The notes: a model not told the origin generated them from the letters alone. A DNA stretch of 64,000 nt from Actinomycetes bacterium (GCA_023392475.1 JAEVZA010000122.1:1-64000), one strand, 5' to 3'. Shown: positions 15,698-25,448, numbered from the stretch's first letter. Translations and numbers: made by a program.

Positions 15698-16870
15698 GTG
15701 GCAGACACGACCAGCACGCTCGCGTATCCGTCGGGGGGCCTCGGCGCCCCCAAGGACCGGAGCCCGGGGACGCCCGTCGAGCTCGGCCTGCGGCCGGGGT
15801 TCGAGGTCTTCTCGGCGGACGACCACATCAGCCTCGCCGAGGACATCTGGTACGAGCGCTTCCCCGAGCGGCTGCGCGACCAGGCGCCCCGCGTCATGCA
15901 GGTCGACGGCGGCTGGGTGCTGGGCACCGACGGCTCCACCTTCCTGCCCCCCGCGCTGGTCAAGGTCTTCAACCAGTACGACCCGGTGCCGGGGTCGCAC
16001 TCCGGCGACATCGACGCCCGCCTCGCGGCGCTCGACGCCGAGGGCGTCACGTCCGAGCTCGCCTTCCCGAACGCGATCCTCGCCCTCCTCATGTGGCCGG
16101 ACCGCGAGGTCCGGGAGCTGTGCTTCCGGATCTACAACGAGTACCTGGCCGAGGTGCAGGAGCGCTCCGGGGGCCGCATCTGGGGCGTCGGCCTAATCAA
16201 CTGGTGGGACGCCGACGGCGCCGCACGCACGGTCGCCGAGCTTCGGTCCTACGGGGTCCGCACCTTCCTCATGCCGCTCAACCCGGGCAAGGACGAGGAC
16301 GGCAAGCCGATCGACTACGCCGGCGCGGCGATGGAGGGGGTGTGGGCCGCCATCGAGGAGTCGGGCGTGCCCGTGTCCCACCACATCGGCGAGACCACCC
16401 CGGGCATCCCGAGCCAGGTCAACACGCTCGGCGTCGGCATGCTCCAGTCGGTCGCCCCCTTCCGCGAGGTGTTCGCCAAGTACGTGCTCGGCGGCATCCT
16501 CGACCGCCACCCGGCCCTGCAGGTCGGCTGGTTCGAGGGCGGGATCAACTGGGTGCCGTCCGCGCTGCAGGACGCCGAGCACATCGCGGCGTCCTTCGCC
16601 CACCTCAACGACCACGAGCTCGAGCACCCCGTCCAGGAGTACTGGGACCGGCACATGGCGGCGTCGTTCATGGTCGACCCGCTCGGGCTCGACCTCATCG
16701 ACCGCATCGGGGTGGACAAGGCGATGTGGTCCTCCGACTTCCCGCACAACGAGAGCACGTACGGCTACACGCCGGAGGTGCTGGCGTCGGTGGTCGCCCA
16801 GGTCGGGACCGACGCCGCGCACTCGATCCTCGGCGACAACATCCGCGCCTACCTCGGGCTCGACGGCTGA
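15698..16870 (+). CDS. Amidohydrolase-2 family metal-dependent hydrolase/decarboxylase
   Basis: A 390-residue protein of the amidohydrolase-2 (PF04909-like) TIM-barrel family. It has an N-terminal SADDHIS segment, the metal-ligand His in VSHHIGET (about residue 228), GWFEGGINWVPSAL, and the C-terminal SSDFPHNES with the catalytic Asp. Members hydrolyse or decarboxylate cyclic and aromatic acids. The GTG at 15698 is used because GACGAGGGGGA precedes it; an upstream in-frame extension would read through the promoter. It is the first gene of the nine-gene operon, with a 1-nt overlap to the next. Similar paralogues are common in steroid/terpenoid catabolic regions of actinobacteria (family knowledge). 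Confidence 0.8.
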   Translation: MADTTSTLAYPSGGLGAPKDRSPGTPVELGLRPGFEVFSADDHISLAEDIWYERFPERLRDQAPRVMQVDGGWVLGTDGSTFLPPALVKVFNQYDPVPGSHSGDIDARLAALDAEGVTSELAFPNAILALLMWPDREVRELCFRIYNEYLAEVQERSGGRIWGVGLINWWDADGAARTVAELRSYGVRTFLMPLNPGKDEDGKPIDYAGAAMEGVWAAIEESGVPVSHHIGETTPGIPSQVNTLGVGMLQSVAPFREVFAKYVLGGILDRHPALQVGWFEGGINWVPSALQDAEHIAASFAHLNDHELEHPVQEYWDRHMAASFMVDPLGLDLIDRIGVDKAMWSSDFPHNESTYGYTPEVLASVVAQVGTDAAHSILGDNIRAYLGLDG

Positions 16871-18090
16871 TGCCCGCCGGCCTCATGGAGCGGGCCACGC
16901 CGACGAGCGTGCCCGCCGCCCCCGACCACGAGCGGATGCGCGCCGACCGCAACGCCCGCATCCGCGGCCTCATGCGCGAGCAGGGCCTCGATGCGCTGCT
17001 GCTGCTGGGCAACACCAACGTCGTGTACGCCACCGGCGCCACCTGGCCCCTCGGCGACCCCGGCCGCGCCAACTTCGAGCAGCCCGTCGCGCTGGTGCTC
17101 GCCGACGACCCGGTGCCGCACCTCTTCACCCCGCTCCCCGACGAGACGGGCCTGCACGCCGACCACGTCCACGGCCCGGTGTACCTCGACCTCGACGAGG
17201 GCGTCCGCGCCGTCGAGCGCCGGCTCGCCGAGCTCGTGCCCGCCGGCGGGGCGATCGGCGTGGACGAGTGGACGTTCGCGATGGCGCGCGGCAGCCGGCT
17301 CGTGTTCACGGACGGCACCCCGCGCGACGGCGGCAAGGTCATCACCAAGGCGAAGGCGATCAAGACGCCCGACGAGCTGGCCGGCCTCCGCGATGCGCTG
17401 CGGATCACCGAGGAGGCCATCGCCGCCGTCCAGGCCGAGCTGGCCCCGGGGATGCGCCAGATCGAGCTCACCGCCACGTTCCTGCGCGCCGTCTTCGAGG
17501 CCGGCGCCGACGCCAACACGTTGGACCCGATCTGGCAGGTGATGCCGGCGACCATGGGCGACGGGCCGTGGACGACCCACGGCGACCTGGCGTGCCCGCT
17601 GCTCACCACCGAGCGGGAGCTGCGCCGCGGCGACGTGCTCTGGGTGGACACCAGCATCACGCACCGGGGCTTCCACTCGGACTTCGGCCGCACGTGGATC
17701 GTGGGCGACGAACCGAGCGCCCGCCAGCAGGAGCAGTTCGAGCGCTGGCGGGCGATCCTGGACGCCGTGCTCGACGTGACCCGGGCCGGCGCGGCCCAGT
17801 CCGAGCTGACCGAGGCCGCCCGGGCACTCGCCGGCGGCCGCGACCCGTGGATGTCGCACTTCTACCTGGGCCACGGCCTCGGCATCGACGCCGCCGAGAT
17901 GCCCTACGTCGGCTGCGACCTCGGCGACCGGTTCGACGCGACGCACACGCTGGAGGCCGGCATGGTGCTCGTCCTCGAGCCGCTCGTCTGGGACGAGGGC
18001 GCCGCGGGGTACCGGGCCGAGGAGGTCGTGGTCATCACCGAGGACGGCTGGGAGCCCATGACCGACTACCCGTACGACCCGTTCCGATGA
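16870..18090 (+). CDS. M24-family metallopeptidase-fold enzyme (Xaa-Pro aminopeptidase/creatinase-like), catalytically complete
   Basis: A 406-residue pita-bread-fold protein with a creatinase-type N-terminal domain (about 15-165) and a C-terminal M24 domain. All five dimetal ligands can be read: Asp in WVDTSIT, Asp in HSDFGRTW, His in LGHGLGID, Glu in LVLEPLV and Glu in RAEEVVVI. Family members cleave Xaa-Pro bonds, hydrolyse creatine or act on other C-N bonds. Its place in a CoA-dependent catabolic operon suggests a non-peptide substrate, but that is inference. It is directly followed, with a 4-nt overlap, by a paralogue without these ligands. Confidence 0.85.
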   Translation: MPAGLMERATPTSVPAAPDHERMRADRNARIRGLMREQGLDALLLLGNTNVVYATGATWPLGDPGRANFEQPVALVLADDPVPHLFTPLPDETGLHADHVHGPVYLDLDEGVRAVERRLAELVPAGGAIGVDEWTFAMARGSRLVFTDGTPRDGGKVITKAKAIKTPDELAGLRDALRITEEAIAAVQAELAPGMRQIELTATFLRAVFEAGADANTLDPIWQVMPATMGDGPWTTHGDLACPLLTTERELRRGDVLWVDTSITHRGFHSDFGRTWIVGDEPSARQQEQFERWRAILDAVLDVTRAGAAQSELTEAARALAGGRDPWMSHFYLGHGLGIDAAEMPYVGCDLGDRFDATHTLEAGMVLVLEPLVWDEGAAGYRAEEVVVITEDGWEPMTDYPYDPFR

Positions 18091-19220
18091 CCGCCACGAC
18101 CCCCACCGAGGTGGTGCCCGACGCCGCGGCCCTCCGGCAGGAGCGCCGCGCCCGCGCCCTCGCGGAGATGGCGGCCGACGGGATCGACGTCCTGATCCTC
18201 GGCCGCGAGGGCAACGCCCGCTACGTCGCCGGCGTGCCCCGGCTCTGGACCGCCGGCTCCCGTCCGTTCACGCCGGGGTGCGTGCTCGTCGCGGCCACGG
18301 GAGACGTCCACCTCCTCTCCACGTGGGACGAAGGCGTGCCCGAGGACATCCCGCACGAGCACCTCTACGGCATCACGTTCAACCCGATGAACATGGTCGA
18401 GGTGCTGCAGGGCGTCGCCGGGGCGGCCACCGCCACCCGCGTGGCCACCGACTCCCTCACGCCGATGTTCGCCCAGCTCCTGCCGGCGGCCTTCCCGGCC
18501 GCCGAGGTCGTCGACGGCGAGGCACCGATGCGCCGGGCGCGGCGCGTGAAGACCGCGGCCGAGGTGGACGAGATCCGGACGTCGGTGGCCGTGGCCGAGC
18601 GCTGCCTCGCCGCCACCGAGGCCCGGCTCCGCCCAGGGGCCACCGAGCGCGAGCTCACCGGCGCGTTCATGGAGGAGATGGCCCTCGCCGGCGTCACCAC
18701 GCCGTCGGGCCAGGACGTGGCGTGGATCACCTCGCGCGAGCACCCGTGGCGGCGAGGCGACCGCGACGCACCGGTCGCCGACGGCGACCTCCTCGTGCTC
18801 GGCGGCGGCGTGGTGCGCGGCGGCTACGTCGGCGAGCTGGCGCGGACGCACGCGGTGGGCGGCGGCCACGACGAGCTCGTCGACCGGCTCGACGCGCTGC
18901 GCGGCGACCTCCTGGACGCCTGCCGGCCGGGCGCCCGTGCGAGCACGCTCCTCGACACGTACCACGCGGCGGGCGCCACCCCGCCGCCGGTGCCCGTCGC
19001 CCGCGGCCTGGGCCTCGGCTTCGACCTCCCGATCGTCGCCGACGACCTCCGCGCCACCGCGGCGGCCGACACCCTCGATCCCGGCGTCGTGTTCGCGCTG
19101 ACCAGCTACGTCTGGGAGCCGGGCGCGGGCGCCGCCATCGCCGTCGACCCGGTGCACGTCACCGCGTCCGGCGCCGAGCTGCTCAGCCGACCAGGAACGA
19201 CGAGAACGGAGCCCACGTGA
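18087..19220 (+). CDS. M24-fold protein lacking all metal ligands (probable pseudoenzyme partner)
   Basis: A 377-residue homologue of the preceding gene, with the same two-domain layout. At the ligand positions it reads LGGGVVRGGYVGELART (both Asp replaced, by Gly and Glu), ARGLGLGFD (His replaced by Leu), ALTSYVW (Glu to Thr) and AVDPVHV (last Glu gone). It therefore should not bind the dinuclear metal. The frame is intact, codon use matches its neighbours, and start and stop overlap adjacent genes by 4 nt, so it is maintained, not decaying. A regulatory or structural subunit of a heteromeric M24 enzyme is the simplest reading. Confidence 0.75.
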   Translation: MTATTPTEVVPDAAALRQERRARALAEMAADGIDVLILGREGNARYVAGVPRLWTAGSRPFTPGCVLVAATGDVHLLSTWDEGVPEDIPHEHLYGITFNPMNMVEVLQGVAGAATATRVATDSLTPMFAQLLPAAFPAAEVVDGEAPMRRARRVKTAAEVDEIRTSVAVAERCLAATEARLRPGATERELTGAFMEEMALAGVTTPSGQDVAWITSREHPWRRGDRDAPVADGDLLVLGGGVVRGGYVGELARTHAVGGGHDELVDRLDALRGDLLDACRPGARASTLLDTYHAAGATPPPVPVARGLGLGFDLPIVADDLRATAAADTLDPGVVFALTSYVWEPGAGAAIAVDPVHVTASGAELLSRPGTTRTEPT

Positions 19221-20176
19221 CCGACATCCCGGAGCCGGAGGACATCGTCCGCTACGAGAAGGACCGGGCGAACCGGATCGCCACGATCACGTTCGACCGG
19301 CCCGACCAGCTCAACGCGCCCACGATCGGGGCGCGCCGGCGGTACGGCGACCTGATCTTCAAGGCGAGCCTCGACGACGACGTCAAGGTCCTCGTCATCC
19401 GTGGCGAGGGCGACGACCTCGGCTCCGGCGCCGACCTCGACGAGCTCATGGCCAAGCGCGAGGGCGACGCCGCCCTCCGCGAGGAGTTCGGCCTCGAGGA
19501 CGACGACGACGTCACGCTCCCGCCGCCGCGGAACTACCGCAACGGCGCGTCGCTGGTGCAGTGGTACGCGGATCCGCGCGCCGGGTGCCGCAGCCTCCAG
19601 GACTTCAAGAAGATCAGCATCCTCGAGGTCAAGGGGTACTGCTACGGCTGGCACTTCTACCAGGCCGCGGACGCGGACCTCGTCGTGTCCTCCGACGACG
19701 CCCTCTTCGGGCACCCGGCGTTCCGCTACGTCGGCTACGCCCCGCGCATGTGGCAGTGGGCGACGATGATGGGCCTCCGCAAGTTCCAGGAGATGGTCTT
19801 CACCGGCCGCCCCTTCACCGCCGAGGAGATGGGGGAGCTCCACTTCGTGAACAGCGTCGTGCCGCGGGACGAGCTCGAGGCGGAGACCGCGAAGTACGCG
19901 ATGGCCTGCGCGAACAACCTGCCGACGGACACGGTCTTCGCCCAGAAGGTCTTCTTCGAGATCATGAAGCAGCACCAGGGCGAGCACATGGGCAGCCTGA
20001 TCAGCGGCTGGCTCGAGTCGATGCGCGGCCCGCTGAAGCCCGACGCCGACCGGTCCGTGGTCGGCCTCGACCGGGAGACGATGGAGTCGGGGCTCAACAA
20101 CGCGGTGAAGGGCAACGACCGCCAGTTCCCGCCCGAGTGGCGGTTGAGCAAGAGCGGTCGCGAGCAGCCCGAGTGA
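19217..20176 (+). CDS. Enoyl-CoA hydratase/isomerase (crotonase) family, long form
   Basis: A 319-residue crotonase, about 60 longer than a typical enoyl-CoA hydratase. It has ITFDRPDQLNAP at the N-terminus, an oxyanion segment GSGADLDEL, then an acidic/proline insertion (FGLEDDDDVTLPPP, about residues 95-110), followed by VKGYCYGWHFYQAADADLV and GHPAFRYVGYAPR. The insertion and the Tyr-rich second oxyanion segment set it apart from standard hydratases. The classical catalytic Glu pair cannot be assigned with certainty. GTG start with a 4-nt overlap to the M24-like gene; GTG of the CoA-transferase overlaps its stop. A beta-oxidation or ring-cleavage step on a CoA ester is likely. Confidence 0.82.
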   Translation: MTDIPEPEDIVRYEKDRANRIATITFDRPDQLNAPTIGARRRYGDLIFKASLDDDVKVLVIRGEGDDLGSGADLDELMAKREGDAALREEFGLEDDDDVTLPPPRNYRNGASLVQWYADPRAGCRSLQDFKKISILEVKGYCYGWHFYQAADADLVVSSDDALFGHPAFRYVGYAPRMWQWATMMGLRKFQEMVFTGRPFTAEEMGELHFVNSVVPRDELEAETAKYAMACANNLPTDTVFAQKVFFEIMKQHQGEHMGSLISGWLESMRGPLKPDADRSVVGLDRETMESGLNNAVKGNDRQFPPEWRLSKSGREQPE

Positions 20177-22467
20177 GCGACGACCCCACCGTGGAGATCC
20201 GTCCGCTCGCCGGGCTCGAGGTCGTGGACCTGTCGACGTGGATCGCGGGCGCGTACTGCTCGAAGCTGCTTGCCGACGGCGGCGCACGCGTGACGCACCT
20301 CGAGCCGGTCGGCGGGCACCCCCTGCGGGGCTGGTCGGCCTCGGGCGGCGAGGGCGGCGCGCTGCACCGGCACCTCGCCGGTGACCACGCGAGCGCCGGC
20401 GTCGAGGACCTCGATCGAGCTCTGGCCACGGCGGGAGCGTGCGTGTGGTCGCCCGGGGCAGCGTCGGACCCCCTCGCGATCCGGGCGGCGCACCCGCACG
20501 TCACCGTCGTGGCCATCACCCCCTTCGGGCTCGACACGCCGTGGAGCGACCGGCCGGCCACGGAGTTCACGCTCCAGGCGTGGTCGGGCGGCGTCATCGG
20601 GCTCGGCCGGGGCGATCCGGAGCGGCCGCCCGTCCACGTCGGCGGCCAGGTCGGCGAGTGGCTCGCCGGCGCGTACGGCGCCGTCGGGCTCCTGTCGGCG
20701 CTGCGGACCGGCACGGCCGGGCTCGTCGACGTCTCGATGCTCGAGGTGCAGGCGATGTGCCTCACCTACTACCCCGTCACGTTCCACGACTCGTTCGGTC
20801 GGCCGATGCGGAAGCGCCGGGCGCTCACGGTGCCGGGTGTCGCCGCGGCGAGCGACGGGCTGGTCGGCCTCGGCGTCGGGACAGGTCAGCAGTGGCTCGA
20901 CTTCTGCGTGATGGCCGGGCACCCCGAGTGGGCGGAGGACGCCTCCCTCTTCACCGAGCGGGGGGCCCTGGCCGACCAGATCGACGAGTGGGTCGGTGGG
21001 CGGACCGTCGACGACGTGCTCGACACGGCGGCCGCCTTCCGGATCCCGAACGCGCCGATCGTCGACGGCGCCAACGCGCCCGCGATCGACCACTACCGCG
21101 AGCGCGGCACGTTCGCGACCGACGACGACGGCACGGTGCGACCCCGTCCGCCGCTGCGCATCACCGCCGCCGACGACGGCGGCGACGACGCTCCCCCGCC
21201 CGACGCCCCGCCGCCCGGGCCGCTGCCGTTCAGCGGCCTCCGGGTGCTCGACATGACCGCCTACTGGGCCGGCCCGTCGGCCAGCCACCTGCTCGCGCTG
21301 CTCGGGGCGGAGGTCATCCACCTCGAATCGGCGCGCCGACCCGACGGCGCGCGCCTCGTCGGCGGCCGTCCGCAGACCACCGAGCGGTACTGGGAGCAGG
21401 GGCCGATCTTCGCGGCGCTGAACACGAACAAGCGGAGCCTCACCCTCGACTTCGGCACGCCCGAGGGCCTCGACCTCCTGCGCCGGGTCGTCGCCACGTG
21501 CGACGTCGTCGTCGAGAACTTCACGCCGCGCGTGCTCGACCAGCTCGGCTTCTCGTACGAGTCGCTGCGGGAGCTGCGCGAGGACCTCGTCGTGGTGCGG
21601 ATGCCGGGGTTCGGGCTCGACGGGCCGTGGCGCGACCACGCCGCGTTCGCCTTCGTCATCGAGGACGCGTCGGGGCTGACCTGGCTCACCGGCCACCCCG
21701 ACCAGCACCCCGTCGAGCCCTACTGCATCGGCGACTCGAACGCGGGGCTGCACGCCGCCTACGGGCTGCTCCTCGCCCTCGCCCACCGCGACGAGACGGG
21801 CGTGGGGTGCCAGGTCGAGGCGGCCATGGTCGACGCGGCGCTGAGCATCACCGCCGAGCAGGTGGTCGAGCGCTCCGCCAACGGCGTGCGCCTCGAGCGC
21901 ACCGGCAACCGCGGCCCCGCCGCGGCGCCGCAGGGCCTCTACGACTGCGCCGACCTCGCCGAGTACGGCAGGGAGCCGGCACGGGTGGCGATCGCGGTGG
22001 CCGACGACCACCAGTGGACCGCCCTCCGCGGAGCGCTCGGCGAGCCCGACTGGGCCGCAGGCGCCGCGCTCGGCTGCCACGACGGACGGGTCGCGGCGCA
22101 CGACGAGATCGACGAGCACCTCGCGGCGTGGTGCGCCGGGCGGACCGCCGAGGAGGTGGTGGCGGCCCTCTGGCCGGCCGGCGTCCCGGTCGCCGTGGTG
22201 CAGCAGCCGCACCGCCAGACCGAGCTGCCGCCGCTCCAGGCACGCGGCTACTTCGAGGAGCTCGACCACCCGGTGATGGGGCCCGCCCGGTACAGCACCC
22301 TCCCGTTCCGGCTGGACGGCCTGCCCGACCGCCTGCACGTGCGCCACGCACCCCTGCTGGGGGAGCACACCGCGGACGTGCTGCGGGACCTCGGCCTCGA
22401 CGACGACGAGCTCGCGGCCCTGGAGGCCGACGGCGTGATCGCCACGACCCTGGAGGTCGGCGCATGA
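20173..22467 (+). CDS. Double-domain CaiB/BaiF-type (family III) CoA-transferase
   Basis: A 764-residue chain with two family III CoA-transferase units (about 12-335 and 350-755) joined by a Pro-rich linker. The C-terminal unit has VLDMTAYWAGP, TLDFGTPEGLDLL, ENFTPRVLDQLGF and the catalytic Asp in CIGDSNAGLHAAYG. In the N-terminal unit the aligned stretch is VGEWLAGAYG, with Glu where that Asp should be; the ungapped alignment continues through GLLSAL. It also lacks the ENF-type loop. One half is thus probably catalytic and the other structural. The enzyme would move CoA between a carboxylic acid and an acyl-CoA. Stop and start overlap neighbours by 4 nt. Confidence 0.83.
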   Translation: MSDDPTVEIRPLAGLEVVDLSTWIAGAYCSKLLADGGARVTHLEPVGGHPLRGWSASGGEGGALHRHLAGDHASAGVEDLDRALATAGACVWSPGAASDPLAIRAAHPHVTVVAITPFGLDTPWSDRPATEFTLQAWSGGVIGLGRGDPERPPVHVGGQVGEWLAGAYGAVGLLSALRTGTAGLVDVSMLEVQAMCLTYYPVTFHDSFGRPMRKRRALTVPGVAAASDGLVGLGVGTGQQWLDFCVMAGHPEWAEDASLFTERGALADQIDEWVGGRTVDDVLDTAAAFRIPNAPIVDGANAPAIDHYRERGTFATDDDGTVRPRPPLRITAADDGGDDAPPPDAPPPGPLPFSGLRVLDMTAYWAGPSASHLLALLGAEVIHLESARRPDGARLVGGRPQTTERYWEQGPIFAALNTNKRSLTLDFGTPEGLDLLRRVVATCDVVVENFTPRVLDQLGFSYESLRELREDLVVVRMPGFGLDGPWRDHAAFAFVIEDASGLTWLTGHPDQHPVEPYCIGDSNAGLHAAYGLLLALAHRDETGVGCQVEAAMVDAALSITAEQVVERSANGVRLERTGNRGPAAAPQGLYDCADLAEYGREPARVAIAVADDHQWTALRGALGEPDWAAGAALGCHDGRVAAHDEIDEHLAAWCAGRTAEEVVAALWPAGVPVAVVQQPHRQTELPPLQARGYFEELDHPVMGPARYSTLPFRLDGLPDRLHVRHAPLLGEHTADVLRDLGLDDDELAALEADGVIATTLEVGA

Positions 22468-24173
22468 CCACCGATGCCGCCGACGTCGTCCGCTGGGACG
22501 ACGAGGTCGACCTCGTGGTCGTCGGTTCCGGAGGCGGCGGGATGGTCGCCGCCCTCGCCGCCGCCGACGCCGGCGCCACCGTCGTCGTGCTCGAGAAGCG
22601 CGACCTCATCGGCGGCTCGACCGCGATGTCGGGCGGCGTGGTGTGGATCCCCGACAACCCGCTCCTGCGGGCCGACGGCGTGCCCGACTCCTACGAGGAC
22701 GCGATGGCCCACTTCGACGCGGTCGTGGGCGACGTCGGGCCGTGCTCGTCGCCGGCCCGGCGGAGCGCGTTCCTCACGTCGGGTCCGGAGATGGTCACCT
22801 TCCTGCAGGGGCAGGGCGTCCGCTTCGAGCGCTGCGTCGGCTACAGCGACTACTACTCCGACGAGAAGGGCGGCCTGGCCACGGGTCGCTCGATCGAGCC
22901 CGTGCCGTGGGACGGCCGGCAGCTGGGCGACCTCCTGCCGAAGCTCCAACCGGGACTCGCCGCCGGCGTCGGCCTCGCGGTGAAGACGAACGAGGTGCGC
23001 ACGCTCGCCCACTGGAACCGCACCCCGCGGGCGTTCGGCACCGCCACACGGGTCATGCTCCGCACGTGGACGGCCAAGGCCCGGCGGCAGCGGCTCCTCA
23101 CGAACGGCGCGGCCCTGATCGGCCAGCTGCTCGAGCTCGCGGCGGATCGGGGCGTGCCGGTGTGGACCGACGCGCCGCTCACCGACCTCGTCGTCGAGGG
23201 CGGGCGGGTCGTCGGCGTGCTCGCCGAGCGCGACGGGGAGCCGGTGGCGGTGCGTGCCCGCCGGGGCGTCCTCCTCGCGGCCGGGGGCTTCTCGCACAAC
23301 GCGGAGATGCGCCGCGAGCACGCTCCCGACCGCCGCCAGCAGCCCCGCTGGTCGATCGCGAACCCCGGCGACACCGGCGACGCGATGCAGGCCGCCATGG
23401 CGCTCGGCGCGCAGACCGACCTGATGGACGAGGCCTGGTGGCTCCCCACGCCGCGGGGCGGCAAGTTCGGGCAGTCCACGCTCGTCGACGCCCGGTTCCG
23501 CCCCGGCGCGATCTTCGTCGACGCGTCCGGGCACCGCTTCGTGAACGAGGCGAACTCGTACATGGAGATCGGCCGCGCCATGTACGAGCGGGACCGGACC
23601 GCCCGCGCCGTGCCGTGCTGGCTGGTGTTCGACGACGGCTACCGCCGCCGCTACTCGCACGGGCTCTCGCGACCGGGGAAGCTGCCCAAGGGGCTCATCG
23701 AGAGCGGCACGCTCAAGCGGGCGGACACGATCGCGGCCCTGGCCGCCGACTGCGGGATCGACCCCGACGGCCTCAGCGCCGAGGTCGAGCGGTTCAACCG
23801 CGGCGCGGCGGCCGGGGCCGATCCCGAGTACGGGCGCGGCGCCTCGGCCTACAACCGGGCCATGGGCGATCCCGGGCAGCACCCGAACCCGTCGCTCGGG
23901 CCCGTCGCACGATCGCCCTTCTACGCGGTCGAGGTCGTGCCGTCCGACATCGGCACCTGCGGCGGCCTCCTCACCGACGCCGACGCCCGCGTCGTCGGCC
24001 GCGACGACGCACCGATCCCCGGGCTCTACGCGACGGGCAACATCACGGCGACCGTGATGGGCCGCCGCTACCTCGGCGCCGGGGCCAGCATCGCCAACAC
24101 GATGGTGTTCGGCTACCGCGCCGCACGCCACGCCACCTCCGATCCCACGGACGACGGACAGGACGCACCATGA
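22464..24173 (+). CDS. FAD-binding dehydrogenase, KstD-like (second copy)
   Basis: A 569-residue flavoprotein related to the one at 138-1769. It has the FAD motif VVGSGGGGMVAALAAADAG, EKRDLIGGSTAMSGGVVWIP, AGGFSHNAEMRREHAP and the C-terminal GLYATGNITATVMGRRYLGAGASI. The Tyr of RRYLGAG matches the proton-donating Tyr of KstD, although the following Pro is Leu here. It probably introduces or removes a double bond next to a carbonyl of a cyclic substrate. The ATG overlaps the CoA-transferase stop, and its own stop overlaps the P450 start. Confidence 0.86.
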   Translation: MTTDAADVVRWDDEVDLVVVGSGGGGMVAALAAADAGATVVVLEKRDLIGGSTAMSGGVVWIPDNPLLRADGVPDSYEDAMAHFDAVVGDVGPCSSPARRSAFLTSGPEMVTFLQGQGVRFERCVGYSDYYSDEKGGLATGRSIEPVPWDGRQLGDLLPKLQPGLAAGVGLAVKTNEVRTLAHWNRTPRAFGTATRVMLRTWTAKARRQRLLTNGAALIGQLLELAADRGVPVWTDAPLTDLVVEGGRVVGVLAERDGEPVAVRARRGVLLAAGGFSHNAEMRREHAPDRRQQPRWSIANPGDTGDAMQAAMALGAQTDLMDEAWWLPTPRGGKFGQSTLVDARFRPGAIFVDASGHRFVNEANSYMEIGRAMYERDRTARAVPCWLVFDDGYRRRYSHGLSRPGKLPKGLIESGTLKRADTIAALAADCGIDPDGLSAEVERFNRGAAAGADPEYGRGASAYNRAMGDPGQHPNPSLGPVARSPFYAVEVVPSDIGTCGGLLTDADARVVGRDDAPIPGLYATGNITATVMGRRYLGAGASIANTMVFGYRAARHATSDPTDDGQDAP

Positions 24174-25447
24174 GCGACACCGACGCCACCGACCTCACCG
24201 ACGCCGACTACTTCCGGTCCGGCCGCCTGATCCGGGACCCGTACCCGTACTGGGACGCGCTGCGCAGCGAGTGCCCCGTGCACCGGGAGCCGCACCACGA
24301 CGTGTACATGGTGACCGGCTACGAGGAGGCCCACGCCGTCTACCGCGATCCGGCGAGCTTCTCGTCGGTGAACTCGGTGATCGGCCCGTTCGCCTCGTTC
24401 CCCGTGCCCCTCGAGGGCGACGACCTCACCGAGCTGATCGAGGAGCACCGGGGCGCGCTCCCCTTCACCGACCAGCTGCCGTCGTTCGACCCCCCGCGCC
24501 ACACGGAGCACCGCGCCCTCCTCATGCGCCTGTTCACGCCACGGCGGCTCCAGGAGAACGAGGAGGCGATGTGGCGCATCGCCACGGACCTCATCGACGG
24601 CTTCGACGGGTCGGGCACCTGCGAGTTCGTCGGCGACTTCGCCTCGCCGATGGCGATGCTCGTCATCGCCGACCTGCTCGGCGTCCCCGAGGAGGACCGC
24701 GCCCGGTTCCGCGACCAGCTGGCCGCGCCGTCGACGAGCGGCAAGGCCGGGGTGGACCACTCCCCCCTCGAGTTCCTCTACGGCACGTTCCGGGAGTACA
24801 TCGAGGACCGTCGGGCGAACCCGCGTGACGACGTGCTGACGCGCATCGCCGAGGCCACGTTCTCGGACGGCTCCACGCCGAGCGTCACCGACGTGATGCT
24901 GCTCGCCTCGAACCTCTTCGCGGCGGGTCAGGAGACGACGGTCCGCCTGCTCACCTACTCGCTCCAGAAGCTCGCCGAGGACCCGGAGCTGCAGCAGCGC
25001 CTGCGCGCCGATCGCAGCGGGATCCCGAACTTCATCGAGGAGGCGCTGCGCTACGAGAGCCCCATCAAGGGCGACTTCCGGCTGGCGAAGCGCACGACCG
25101 TCATCGGCGGCGTGACGATCCCCGCCGGCTCGACGGTGATGGTCATCAACGGCGCCGCGAACCGCGACGAGGCGAAGTTCGAGTGTCCGCACGAGTTCCG
25201 CCCCGACCGGCCCGACGCCCGCGAGCACGTCGCGTTCGGCCACGGCATCCACTTCTGCATCGGCGCCGCGCTCGCCCGGGCCGAGGGCCGCATCACGGTC
25301 GAGCGCCTGCTCGACCGCCTCGACGACATCCGCATCTCCGAGGAGCACCACGGCCCACCCGACGACCGCACGTTCCGGTACGTGCCGACGTACATGCTGC
25401 GCGGGCTGTCCGAGCTCCACCTCGAGTTCGCCGCGATCGGCTCCTGA
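24170..25447 (+). CDS. Cytochrome P450
   Basis: A 425-residue P450. The I-helix is LFAAGQETTVRLL, the K-helix EEALRYES, and the heme loop FGHGIHFCIGAALAR. It belongs to a different subfamily from the P450s at 13041 and 51025 (different N-terminus FRSGRLIRDPYPYWDAL and a much longer B-C region). It is the seventh gene of the operon, with a 4-nt overlap to the flavoprotein before it. A hydroxylation of the pathway substrate is likely. No redox partner gene is in the window. Confidence 0.9.
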   Translation: MSDTDATDLTDADYFRSGRLIRDPYPYWDALRSECPVHREPHHDVYMVTGYEEAHAVYRDPASFSSVNSVIGPFASFPVPLEGDDLTELIEEHRGALPFTDQLPSFDPPRHTEHRALLMRLFTPRRLQENEEAMWRIATDLIDGFDGSGTCEFVGDFASPMAMLVIADLLGVPEEDRARFRDQLAAPSTSGKAGVDHSPLEFLYGTFREYIEDRRANPRDDVLTRIAEATFSDGSTPSVTDVMLLASNLFAAGQETTVRLLTYSLQKLAEDPELQQRLRADRSGIPNFIEEALRYESPIKGDFRLAKRTTVIGGVTIPAGSTVMVINGAANRDEAKFECPHEFRPDRPDAREHVAFGHGIHFCIGAALARAEGRITVERLLDRLDDIRISEEHHGPPDDRTFRYVPTYMLRGLSELHLEFAAIGS

Positions 25448-25448
25448 C

